Notes under the pieces: model-generated | The model's input: the letters and a program-made list of their open reading frames with translations, nothing else | Told to the model about the DNA's origin: nothing | The model's database searches: none | Position numbers and translations under genes: made by a program | In this document: positions 33,830-44,899 of the stretch, in pieces | Position numbering within the stretch: position 1 is the first letter of the stretch | How the letters are laid out: each line of letters opens with the position of its first letter | Assembly: GCA_022478985.1 (NCBI GenBank) | Contig: JAKSZP010009566.1 | Span: 1 to 64,000, forward strand | DNA from: Massospora cicadina | Taxonomy: Eukaryota > Entomophthoromycota > Entomophthoromycetes > Entomophthorales > Entomophthoraceae | DNA: 64,000 nt | Direction: 5' to 3'

Positions 33830-34920
33830 GGTGAACTTCCTGCAATACTTGGCACAGCCTAGCATTATCATGAGTTCACATAAGGCAGTCAGACATGGTG
33901 GAGTGCGCGAGGCGTTGGAATTGTTGCGGCCTCAGTATTACTGAGATAGCATGAACTTTAATAGGATTGAAACAATCTCCTACTGCCACCAGTGCCAATT
34001 GGAAAAGCCGTTCCACCAGAAGACTTCATACCAGTTAGTGAAACCATATTTTGCTTGGCATACGGTTTCCCTTGATGTTGTTGGCCCCCTGGTAACAGAA
34101 GCTAACCGGTCCAAATACATTCTTTGGTAATTTATCACTTGACCAGGTGAGTTGAAGCATGGGTGATACAGGATTTAAGGGCATTCACAGTGACTAAGCT
34201 CATCATAGAATGCATTATTCAGCGAAATGACTGCCCTCAGTTCCTCCTTACCAATAATGGAACTAACTTCACTTCCCACATCCTCAAGAAATTGAATGAG
34301 CTTATGGCCATCTTCAGGGTTCTAACGGCCCTGTACCACCCTGAGTCTACTGAAATGGTTAATCAAGTAATGGGACTTTAGTGAACATAATCCATAAACT
34401 GGCACTGGATTGACTTTCAGACGGGAGTTCCCTCCTGTCCATCGCTGTATTCGCTTATAACATTAGCTATTATTCCGCCATGGGGAAGAGCCCCTTTCAA
34501 TTACTGTATGGGCTATACCCTGCTCTTCTGGCGCTGATCTATGCCTGCGTAGAAGATACTGGTAGATTGAAACCCTAACATTATATGATGACCCTAGCCA
34601 ACACGTTAATCAAATTGCAAACTGAAGTGTACTTGTTCAGTTTAGCTATGAAGATAAAGAATCAGGCTGCCAATCAGGTATGACATAGCAGGCTAGCTCA
34701 GTCAAAGATGATGAGATGGTTCTATCCCATGATCAACACAGGTACTTTCAGAAGCACAAGTTGGCCAGTATCTAGATTGGTCCATTTGAAGTTTTTGAGA
34801 AACCAGGTGTCAAAGCCTATACTATCATGGACCCCGCGAGCAGTCAGATTATTAATTGAGTGCACACAAATATTCTCCAGGCATATAAACAATAGAAGAC
34901 TTATTTTCCGGTCAAGGGGG
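33830..34920 (+). pseudogene. Gypsy-2 integrase
   Basis: The zinc-binding region is at 33880-34010 (RHGGVREALELL, ISYCHQCQLEK). The core starts at about 34070 (SLDVVGPLVTEANRSKYIL); the second catalytic Asp region at 34247-34270 reads TNNGTNFTS instead of SDNG. The Glu region (ALYHPESTEMVNQVM) is at 34335-34380. The C-terminal part (FAYNISYYSAMGKSPF, then IGPFEVFEKPG, ending FPVKGV near 34920) leads into the purine tract. No chromodomain is visible. Confidence 0.82.
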
Positions 34921-34926
34921 TAATAT
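34914..34926 (+). promoter_or_regulatory. Gypsy-2 polypurine tract
   Basis: AAGGGGGTAATAT directly precedes the 3' LTR start TGAAATTCTGATAT. Confidence 0.65.
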
Positions 34927-35485
34927 TGAAATTCTGATATAACTGGACAATAAGCCTGAAATACCATGGAAGATTGGCTAGAATCTACCAACAATGATTA
35001 TTGAGTATGGTTATTTGATCGCCTTAAGAAAAGCAATATTGGTTTAGAATAGTAAATATTGGATCTCCTCAAAATAAGGACATAAGATGATGTCAACATT
35101 TGATGAATATTGAGTAGATAATCTTGAACTAAGGAATTAGTAATTTGAGAATACCATACTCTGCTAAAGCCAATGAGAATACAGTGGAACCAAATAGTTT
35201 AAGCCAAGGAGCGGTATTGATTGATGTCGCTGATATATAAGTGAGATGGTATGACTTAAAAGGGAGGATTGTTAGTAGATTAAGGAGAGCGGAAAACAAG
35301 TATCCTCTGAAGTTATAAAGATATAGTAAAGAAGTGTCATCAGGGCAATTGATTCATATTTTGTATTTATTCAAGTGTGTTCTGAGGCTGTCAATCTCCA
35401 TATCATTATCCTATTGCTCATTGGGTTTGACCCTTGAAAAACCCTTTCAGTGTATAGAACTTATATCGCCCAAAATTATAATACT
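34927..35485 (+). repeat. Gypsy-2 3' LTR
   Basis: Partner of 28904-29494, with many substitutions and small gaps. GATATATAAGTGAGATGG near 35230 matches the presumed TATA region of the 5' LTR. The end is uncertain between 35475 and 35485. Confidence 0.8.
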
Positions 35486-36807
35486 GATCACGCAAGAAAA
35501 TTAAGGTAGATATAAAAGGACTTCAAGGCTTCCTGGACAAAAAGGGGCAGGAGAGCACAACTCCGCTTAAAAAGCAGGTGACAAAGGGGAGGGCTTTGGC
35601 TTATCCCTCCTCAGGGGTCTTAAACCTGGGGTCATCAGGTCTTGTCTCCCACAAGTGGGATGAGAGGCATATTGCCTGTCCTAGATGGTGCACGAGCTTC
35701 ACAATACTTAAACAGGGTGGGCATATGTCAGTTTAGGGGTAGTGTGAGCTGCACCCAATTATGGTCAGGCCCACATCTGGTGGTGCTTAGGTTTGCGCAG
35801 CCATAGTGTGGTGGAGACAGTACCCCAGGCCTTCATCCCACAATAGTTGCCTGTACTAGGAGCCCCTCAGGGCTTTTTAAACCTCAAAGAAAATTTATAT
35901 ATATCCTTCGTGGTAGAGGGCACAGCACTAGCCCAAGACCGAGTATAATGGGCTCCAGGAAAAAGGACCCTCATTGAGTATTTCTGTATTGTCTCATAAG
36001 GTTTCATGCTGCATCTAAAAACTCATAATATACTTAAGTTAGGACCATAAAGTTTTAGATTGGCATGACTTTTCCAACGTAGATGGCGCCCTGGGAATTT
36101 TGGTTTTAGTGGAATGAGCCCAGTGCAAGATACTGCCCTTAACATGGTCTTGAGACTCTTTTAGCATAAAAGGAGAATTTATTTTATTGATCAATGAATT
36201 CAATGATGTGTAACTCAGAGTAGTCCCTGTAGTTAGCACCACTTTTTTAGTTTCAAATTACACTTCAAATATGGAATGATTTTTCAAAGTTACTTAAGTG
36301 GACTCTCAAAAAAGATGTATAGATATGATTATTATTAACATGTGAAAAGAATTAATTTTTATTATTAAAAAGACATAATATTTATATGTTTTGTAGAGTC
36401 TCGCCTTTAATATGATCTTTTCAGTCTATGAGAGATCAAATCTTCTGTGATTACTTGATTGGGATAAGTTTGATTGTGTTTGGGAGACTGATGGGAAGGA
36501 GATTACTAACCCCCTCAGTGACTAGTGGAGGATTCTTTGGGTGATAGATTCAGGGATAGTAGAAAGTTGGTGAAATCCTGACAGAATTCGTTAGAAGATG
36601 CCAACATAGCGGCGGCTGGACAGGCTCCATGAAAGATTATCACCCAGTCTTGCACTTCAGCAGTTAGGTTGAATGCTCCAAAAAAATGAGTGGAAACCTC
36701 ACTTCTTAAGAAGTAAAGCCAGACAGGTGGGCAGATTTTCATGGACCCACCTGCACCAGACTTGAAGAAGATAGTTCAGGTGTGAGGTACAGCAACGTCA
36801 TAAACAT
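35486..36807. other. Unassigned sequence between Gypsy-2 and LINE-C
   Basis: About 1.3 kb with no recognised gene. Minus-strand open stretches at 36515-36742 and 36739-36924 lack known motifs. AT-rich 36240-36420 looks like plain decayed repeat. Confidence 0.3.
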
Positions 36808-37150
36808 CATTGATGGGAACTTCCACTGAAACCTAATCCACACAAAAAACAAATTATTGAGAAAGAACCCTAAAAATGTTAAAGTTGCATGGGAATTGCT
36901 TCTGACACAATTTAATCCATACATATGACAAATTTATTGGGAAAAACCCCAACAATGCTAAAGTTGCGTTGGAAACTTCCCCTGACACAAAATAAATCCA
37001 CATGATCAACAAATATAATGGGCTAAATCCTTGGCAAAGTTATAATTCAGTTGAGAACTTCCCCAACACTAAACAATCTACACTCTTGACAAATTTGTTG
37101 GGTTAAACATTGACAGTTTTACTGTTGCATCATGATCTGAATCCGAAAGG
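36808..37150 (+). repeat. 80-bp tandem monomers at the 5' side of LINE-C
   Basis: Comparable points occur at 36851, 36930, 37011 and 37091, giving a period of about 80. Each unit has A-A-A-T-T-x-A-T-T-G-G-G, an AAAGTTGCGTTGGAAACTTC-like middle and a GACACAA...AATCCA end. A partial copy precedes at about 36808. They end about 130 bases before the start of LINE-C ORF1. Confidence 0.8.
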
Positions 37151-37286
37151 TCTGACAGCCAATTAAACTCATTGAAAAAATTAAAAAGTTTTGGAAGCTG
37201 GGTCCAATTATGCCACTACAACCTGGGCTTCAATTGGTGTTGTAACTTAAGCAACTCCTAACAAGTACAAGCCAGTCCAAAGGGTC

Positions 37287-39760
37287 ATGCTCATTCCTAG
37301 AGGCGTGTCCTCTTGTGACATTAAACAAATAGGAGATGTTACAATTTCCGTATTCCATGGCCATCCAGTGGAATATGAAGAAGATTACTCCCAACACCGC
37401 TCCCTTTGGAGTGGTACAAGTTCTCTGCCAGCATCACTAATTGATGATTTGGACTCTGATCTCATTTGAAATGGCTGTCTTTTTCAAAATTATCCCAAAT
37501 CTGCGCTAAGGATGCCCTGGGGTGATGAAACTCCCAAATGACTGCCACACAGTAAAAGCTTCCACCCAGAAGTATTTAAACCCAGCTGGCGCCTTAGTCT
37601 ATCTCAAAGCCAGTATTAACTCCCCTAATGCCATGAAGTATAATAAAGCTAACATCCCCTCTAAGTTTGCTCTGGCAGTCATAAGTTTGAGGCTCTCACC
37701 AAGGGATCTCACCTCCTATGTGAAGCAATTCCTGAACGCTTCCACTGCACTCAAATGGGCATCCACACCATTCCAGTCAATGCAGCCCTGGAATTGTATA
37801 ACAATACATTCTCCCCTGAGGTTACAACGATGGATTACGGCCAGTTTAAAGGTACCAAAGCCTTGCACTGGTCATGTACAATCATCCCGCTGGCAACTGC
37901 ATCTGATTTGCCAAAGGCAGGATGGACCAAAGAAAAGGCGGTTAAGTGATGGCCCCTTTAAAAATTTAGTCACTGGAAGACGCCATAAAATGGAGTGCTT
38001 ACGACTTCACCCTTCTTGAAATATAGTCTTGGAATCGCGTCAGAGCCACTGATAAACTTATTCACAACTGGGCAAACTTGGGTGTCACCAAACAAATCAG
38101 CAAAACCCTTCATGGACACACTTATACACTTGCCAAATAGACTGTCTATAAGGACTGTACAAACCTAGCTGAAGCAACGGATTTTATTGCAGTGGGCTTC
38201 ACCCCAAAACCCCACACCCTTAGATCAATTATGAGATCTGCCCCAAGCAGTGAAAGCGATATGTAAAGTTCTGACCTCTAAATTCAACTGGGAATGGTTC
38301 AGACCAGTATTTGAAGTAAAAAATTCGTGACTAGAAACAGTTGTTTCCAGAGCCATCCATCGCAGCCCTATATGCCACCAAGGGCTTCTCACCATCGGAG
38401 GCATTCCAGTGGTGTGAAGCTGACATGCCTGCCAAAATGGCACATGTATTTACTGATGGAGGTTAGAATAGAGTTACCATTAGGGATTGGAGATAGTGGA
38501 ACTCCATCACGCTTGAAGTACTCAAGCAATACCTTCACTCAATGTGCAGTCCCAAAGCTGCTCTGCATTTGTACCAACTGGACTTCTTATCTGCTGACAC
38601 CAACGGCAGAAAGAAATTAAAAATTGGTATTGTAATGGCCTATAATATAGGTCAATGCGGCATCAATATGCACCGGGTGGATGCGTTCTTAAGCTGTGCT
38701 TTTAGCCTAGACGAGTCATTAAGGTGGATCATGAAAGTCAAGACTCTGGCCAACGCCTCAAAGCTTACATCCAAAAACAAAGTGTATAGTGCTATGGCAT
38801 CTCGACCTGATGCTTCATCATGGTATAGCGCCAGCTGTCATAACAATTTTATCTGCCAGTTGATCAGTGGCTGATTTATGGACCGCTAAGCTCCAAAATT
38901 GTACCTTAAGGATGCAATCTGAATCCATCCTTAAACTGGTCAAAGAGGAGAAATGTTCTGATTTGATTATAAAAATTTACCAGGAGATTGACAAGGTCCT
39001 GTTGGGCGGTGTTTAAAATCATTATTGGGTACCAGCTCGAGAATTTATCAACATTATCAATCTCCAGCAAACTTGAACACCAAAAGATCCTCAAAATTAA
39101 CATCAAATTAAGGACGTTTATCTGCAAATGGAGCTGACCCATTACACTAACCAAACTGCTAAGTGGATTACTTTCCAGAACCTGTTAATTGATCATGAAT
39201 GGAATAGGTCTGTAATTGATACGCACTGGACTTTCCTATTACAGTGAGGTCCAGGAGTTCAGTTAAGCCAGCGGTGATTATATTGCCAAATACCTATGCT
39301 CCAACCAGTGGAAGCGCTATATAAGCCAGCCCCATGAATGATGATGAACAAGATCGCCCTCCCACACTTCATCCACATACTAAGTCTTAGTCATGTCATT
39401 TACATTAAACGGGAGGAAGTCAATCATGTGTGCCAGTTCTACTACCAAACAGGGCACACAATGGCTCAGTGCCATCATAAAAAAGGGTTGACAGGCTGAT
39501 AATTTGATTATTACCTAATTGGCGGCATCACAAAAGTCAGATCAAAAGCCTTTCTCCGCAAAAAGCTAAGGAGCAAATCCTGTAGAATCGCACAGAGGTA
39601 GAAGACATGTAGAGGCAAAAGCAGGAGCTGAACGCCGCCCACAAAGAGGCGTGGGAGTGGGAGGTGTCTAAGCGTCCTGAAGATGATGATGGGCCTTTAT
39701 CAACCATAACCCCTTAGTCACAGCTGTGACATATTTCCTGGTGTTGAAAGCCCCTCTAAA
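37287..39760 (+). pseudogene. LINE-C ORF1 protein
   Basis: It begins with an open stretch of 60 codons (MLIPRGVSSCDIKQIGD). Further pieces in different frames are 37755-37949 (MGIHTIPVNAALELYNN) and 38542-38874 (QLDFLSADTNGRKKLK, IGIVMAYNIGQCGINMHRVD). A knuckle at 39431-39472 reads C-QF-Y-YQTG-H-TMAQ-C: a CCHC whose second Cys has become Tyr. After it comes a Lys/Glu-rich helical tail (KQELNAAHKEAWEWEV). The CCHC and the place upstream of an endonuclease-RT frame support ORF1. The N-terminal half is not recognisable to me. Confidence 0.6.
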
Positions 39761-39769
39761 GCAAAGTCA

Positions 39770-41130
39770 AACAAGCCCTTAGAGTCAAGGCCTGAACCCT
39801 TAAAAGTCACCGAAGACCTCTTTAAAGGTCATTTACTGGAAATGGGTTTTATCTTTACCAGCAAGGCTGAGGAAAGCAGCTCGCCAGAGGCAGAAAATAT
39901 AGCAGAAATCGACCTCTAACTCAGGAAAATCATGCATTATGAATTTAAAGAATTCAGCCAAATTCATAAAATTTCAATTTCGTTGGAAGCGCGAGGTTTT
40001 TATCTTGGGATTGAGTTTCATTGATCACTTTAAACCATCGCAATTCCCTTTAAGTTTTAGGCCCAAAATGAGAGGCTTTGCTTTTCTCAGAAAACAATTT
40101 AATTTTAATAAATTATAGGAAATTTATACAAGTCTTCCCCACTTAACTGTTTATTTTTATAGTAAGATACCTTGGTCAGAATCATGTGATGGCCAGATTC
40201 CTTTTCCTGCTCTGGTCTAGCTCCCAAGTTGTGTGCTAACCTGATTCATACTGCAGCTTATTTTAACAACTCTGCCACATCTTATTTTGCCACGTTTTAC
40301 CACAGTCCTTATGATACCTTCCTCAGCTCTCAGGGATTCATGTACCTGATGGTTGTCATCACTATGGTATGCGTTATATATACCAAATTTATATGGAAGC
40401 ATAACCAAGATCACTTGGGAAGTTGCTTCTTCTTTCTGGGTCAATTTGCCTTGCTGTTGCACCTTTTGCCTGGCGCTTTTCTTCCTGCGCCCTCTTGCGC
40501 CTAGTTTCCCTGACACCCAAATCCTACAAGGTTTATGAGGAGATGAGGCCCAAACCAGCTGCAGCTTGATTGACCCAAGAAGAATGGGTGGAATGGGAGG
40601 AAGAGAATTGGCAAAAAAACAGCAGAAAAGTCACGCAAGAAGGTCCAATCACCTACCAATATGGACCTTTCAGCAACCAATACCAAGAAGTGAAAACTGG
40701 AATGAAATCATCCTAGAAACCGCCTGCAAATGAGCTCAGTGCCTGCAGCTAACCACCCTTCAATGCTGACAACTAGCCTGATACTAAAGCCGCCAAGCAG
40801 CTTGGGTCATAAGAGTGACTCCAGTGAGAAAGAACTAATATATTCAAAAAAGCAATACCATTTCCATAAATCATCAAGTGACTGCAACCAAATCTATTGA
40901 TCATTCTGCTGCAATTGAAGAGCACCTTAATCTGGTTTAATCCCTCCTATTTATTGATTAACAAGGAAACAGAGATAGAAACGGAGTACCTGGTACACAA
41001 ACTGCTTGGTATTAAAATACCCATTCTCACCAACCGCCCTCTAAGATCACCAACGCTATACCCACCCTAGGTGGCCACCACTTAAAAAAGCCAAACTTTA
41101 TCCATGATCTTATCCACAATCCAGATTCGC
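39770..41130 (+). other. Poorly legible part of LINE-C or an insertion in it
   Basis: 40229-40504 is open and hydrophobic on the plus strand, and 40217-40516 is open on the minus strand; neither has a known motif. 40510-40690 (plus) reads as a charged, helical stretch (EEWVEWEEENWQKNSRK)) and may belong to ORF1. An inserted piece around 39950-40500 is possible but its ends cannot be fixed. Confidence 0.3.
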
Positions 41131-41154
41131 ATAATACTAATGGGTTAAGCAACT

Positions 41155-44100
41155 AGGAAATGATCATTGCAGCAATGAATGCTAGGGGGATGGCTAGCAT
41201 TCAGATGAAGGCGAGTAAAATGAATCTTTTTTATAATAATATTGACCTAATTTTTTATGGGAAGCTTAAGCGTAATACCAGTAAGAACTGGTGTTGAAAG
41301 TCTGAGATGCAACAAGCATCCATGAGCCCTTTGATAAGGTGCCAAGCTCTATGGACGAATAATGTAGCCATCATTACTTTAGCAAGTAAATTGACTTTTA
41401 ATCCATGGATGAGACCCACGCCGGAAAGAATCCTAGTTGCCAGTGCCATTGATAGGAAAACCAGCAGGGGCCTCAGAGTAGTCGCCGCTATGCCATGCTT
41501 AAGCCCCAACAAATTAAAAACTTATTAAAATTACTGTTGGAGATGACAACCAATGAAGATACAGTCATAGCATAAGACCTTCACTGTTGGACAATACAAG
41601 TTGAAATACGTTAATAATGCTTGTACCCCAACTGTAAGGCCTAGGAAATGCTGGAATACTTGGTCTCATTGGGATGTTCCTCATGATAGATTAAGCGGAT
41701 GATGGCCATGAGAAAATCACATGGTGCTATGCAACACTAGCAGAGCGCCGCAAATCAGTTCTAACCTAGACTATATGTTATTGTCGCCCAATTTAAAGGT
41801 TCTGATTTTGAATAGAGAAGTCAGCCTCAGCTCTAAAAGTGACCATATGGTCATCCAAGTAGAAATTGACCTAAGTAAGCCCCCAAAACGCCGAGAAAGG
41901 CAGATCTCACCATCAATGCTGAGGGATGAGGAGTAGCGCCAAACTTTTGGAAATGGTTTCTTCAGTCATTTCACCTAGCTGGAATGGCAACCAAGGATTA
42001 ATTCCCTTGACCGCTGGATCTAGGTTTAAGGAAAAATCAAATGTGATATCATGAAGTATGAAAAAGCTAAAGCCTGCAAACGAACTTCTGAAACAAATCA
42101 ATAGTAGTAGACTCTGGGTAACCTGAAGCTCATGCATTGGGACAGCAAAGATTGGTGAATCAAATACCGTGCAGAGCACAAACACTACCAAGCCAGAATG
42201 TTCAAGTTGGACGTTTAGAGACGCCTGAATGCCACCTACCAGCACCAAAGCCTTGAAGGGATAATGATTAATGAGAGCATGGCAAGCCTTAAGGAAATAT
42301 GACCTTAAGTAAGGTAAAGCAGGTTGAAACCCCGTCAGGCATAGTGTCATCAGAACCTGCAACAATAAAGTATGAGATTGAACAATTCTATGGCGAGATT
42401 TTCCAATTCCGCGAGATGAGCGGATCCATGATGAAACCCTCATTGACATGGCCAATCAGGCGCTTGGTGATTTCTTGACTGATGAAAAGTGGAAACCTCA
42501 AAGCCAAAATCATCAATTGACGAAGTTAAGAAATCATTAAAGGTATCACTGAAAGGCATTGGGACCTAATAACATGTGCGTGGAATATACAACTCTATCT
42601 ATGATTGCATCATGCTGAAACTCACCCAACTCTTCAACTTCTGCCTCCAAACTTGGCGCCTTTTTTCTGGAGGCAGGGAGTCCTGTTTTGTGCTCCTGTA
42701 AAGGAAGGGACTCCAAAGGCAACTTTGGAATTAGCGCCTAAGCACCCTTTTAAACGCTTACTATAGGCTACTAACATGCATCCGGTCCAACAGGTCTCCT
42801 GGCCACAGTGCTGCAACCCTTCCATAAGGACCATCATAAGTTTGTCTAGGTTCTTCCTATCTGAGACAGCATCAGCGCTTTCCAGAATGTACTGCAGTTA
42901 ATGCGAGGATCCAAGAGCGGCTATCTCAGATTTCTTGACATGGCAAAAGCCTATGATAGGGTAACATTGCCTTTCCTGTACGTGGCAATAAAAACCAGTC
43001 AAAATTCCCAATGTTTTTCATTCATGAGTCTTGACCATGTACTCAGATTTTATGCCAAAGAGATTGTGACCAACTGTCTCATGAACGTTATTCTGATTGG
43101 CCAGGGCCTCCTATAAGGCAATCCATGTCACAATCTTGTTAACTTTACTGCTATATCCTATTGGTAGCGGCGGACATGAAGCTTCAGGGCCTAGTCCAGC
43201 TCAACCAAGGGCTGCTGTAGATGATGCTTTTGCTGATGACACAGTAGTGGGGATGGGCTCACCAAATGACCTTCAAGGCGCCGAGGAGCTCCAAGCCCTT
43301 TACCAATTGGCGTAAATGTGAAAACAAATATTACAAATGTGCTGTGGTGAGAATTGCGCCCCTGGCTACAGCCCACCATCAGTACGCATACTGATCCAGA
43401 ATACTAAGACGATCTGATATCTGGCAATTTTATTTAATGAAACGGGTCCAGTGTAAAGAGAATCAAACAAGTGGTACTGTCTAGCTTGTTGGCCTATATG
43501 GCCTGCTAGAAGCATGTGAATCTTAACCTCAAAAGAAGGTATAAATTATCAACATCTCTATTTTTTACAAACTCTGGTATGTACCCATGTGCTACTGATG
43601 ATCCTGACATTGGGGCAGAAGATGAAGCCACTGCTCCACATTTTCCTCTGTACCAGTCTAGAATGGCACCGATCACCCTTGATACATTATTTAAATCAAA
43701 ATGTGAATGGGTCATGTGCCTTATTATTTTGAGGCCCATGCTAGAGGAGATGACCAAGTCCTTCCTCCGCATGGTGAAGATGCACATGCGCTGCCCAACT
43801 TCATGTGCAATTTTAACTAAAAAAAGAGCTATGGCCTTCAGGAGCTAATCTCCTGATACTCTTTCAGGATTGGATGTTAATGAACCCAAAAATGCCCCCA
43901 CAAGCAAGAAGCCCCCATTACTGGCAGCTATGTGACTAATTGTGCAGCTCAGTGGCTGGTCAGTTTAAGCTTCAGCGTGGGATGCCAACCATATTTGAAG
44001 GGATATTTGTCCTGTAATTCCGCAAGAAATTAGTCACCAGCTTGGAAAAACGTAATCAAATTAGTAATGAATTTCCATTAAGGTGACAAAAATTTTCTAT

Positions 44101-44819
44101 AAGTCTACCCAGTTTGAAAATAATAAAATCTTAACAAAAGACATTTCTAACCAATCATATTGACCCTGAGTAACAATGACTGGGTGGAAGAAGCGCATAA
44201 TAATAAACTACTCTTAGAGAGCTGACATTGGGCTTAAACTCCTTATGGTGTCCTCCAAGCATTGGTCTACCACATGGCGGATCCTTCACTATGTGATCAA
44301 GTCTGGCAAGCATAACAGGCTAGACTACCCACACAAAAAAAACTGTCTGCAAAAAACTGGAGGCATACATCAGCCACTGATATTAAGAGTGCGCCGTCTT
44401 TTACAAATACTGGTCCATGATGTGACACCTCCTGTCCAGAATATAATTGTTAGTGTAGCTGCGCCCCTCACAGGACCTGTTTTTTACGTCTGCCCTGCAA
44501 TCATTCTCAATCAAGCTGTGTGACTTCCTCTACCATTATAGTATCTGGGCTGTGCACTCAGCTATCATTGCCAAGATTTTTGGCAATGAGCGCTTCCATT
44601 ACAAAGGCATAGCATTAAAAATGATATAAATTTTATCCAACCAGATACAGATGATCTCTAAATTTTTGCACTTGATCCAAGGGCGATACAAAGTTGCACG
44701 CCTAGCTTTCACTGCTAGATCAATTATCATATGTGACTATTCTACTAATTGTCTTAGATTAGAAGTAACCTGTAAGCCCTCCAACACTAGAACTAAGGCT
44801 ATCAATGGTGATCGCTGAT
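41155..44819 (+). pseudogene. LINE-C ORF2 (endonuclease-RT)
   Basis: The endonuclease N-terminus at about 41160 reads MIIAAMNARGMASIQ, with NVAIITLASKL at 41360. Its C-terminal boxes SNLDYMLLSPNLK and SSKSDHMVIQVEI lie at 41755-41870. RT: RGSKSGYLRFLDMAKAYDRV at about 42903, a G-x-G-N-P turn at 43110-43125, and F-A-D-D at 43229-43240 followed by TVVGMGSPNDLQ. The C-terminus around 44525-44819 (IWAVHSAIIAKIFGN) matches the WTIHAIVLDA part of LINE-A. Many stops and frameshifts. Confidence 0.72.
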
Positions 44820-44899
44820 CAATGGCTTCTCACAGTCCTTTATTATTGGCCAAAATCTCATTTCCGCCCCTTCCTCTTAATTCTCGTTTTTTATATTAA

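Larger units (their letters stand above)
28904..35485 (+). mobile_element. Gypsy-2: decayed Ty3/gypsy element with both LTRs
   Basis: The LTRs at 28904-29494 and 34927-35485 enclose gag and pol in gypsy order (gag, RT, RNase H, integrase). The PBS follows the 5' LTR and a purine tract precedes the 3' LTR. No chromodomain is seen after integrase, unlike Gypsy-1, E3 and E4. LTR ends are somewhat uncertain. ATAAT lies just before the 5' LTR and also at 35478-35482, a possible target duplication if the LTR ends at 35477. LTR divergence is plainly high, so it is older than E3 and E4. Confidence 0.85.

Noticed and set aside
36808..37150. CRISPR array from regularly spaced repeats
   Set aside because: The units are contiguous 80-bp monomers with no unique spacers, in a eukaryotic LINE context.
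40217..40516. Overlapping open frames on both strands at 40.2-40.5 kb as a host gene
   Set aside because: Neither has a recognisable motif or codon pattern that stands out, and the region sits inside LINE-C. Openness on both strands suggests chance.
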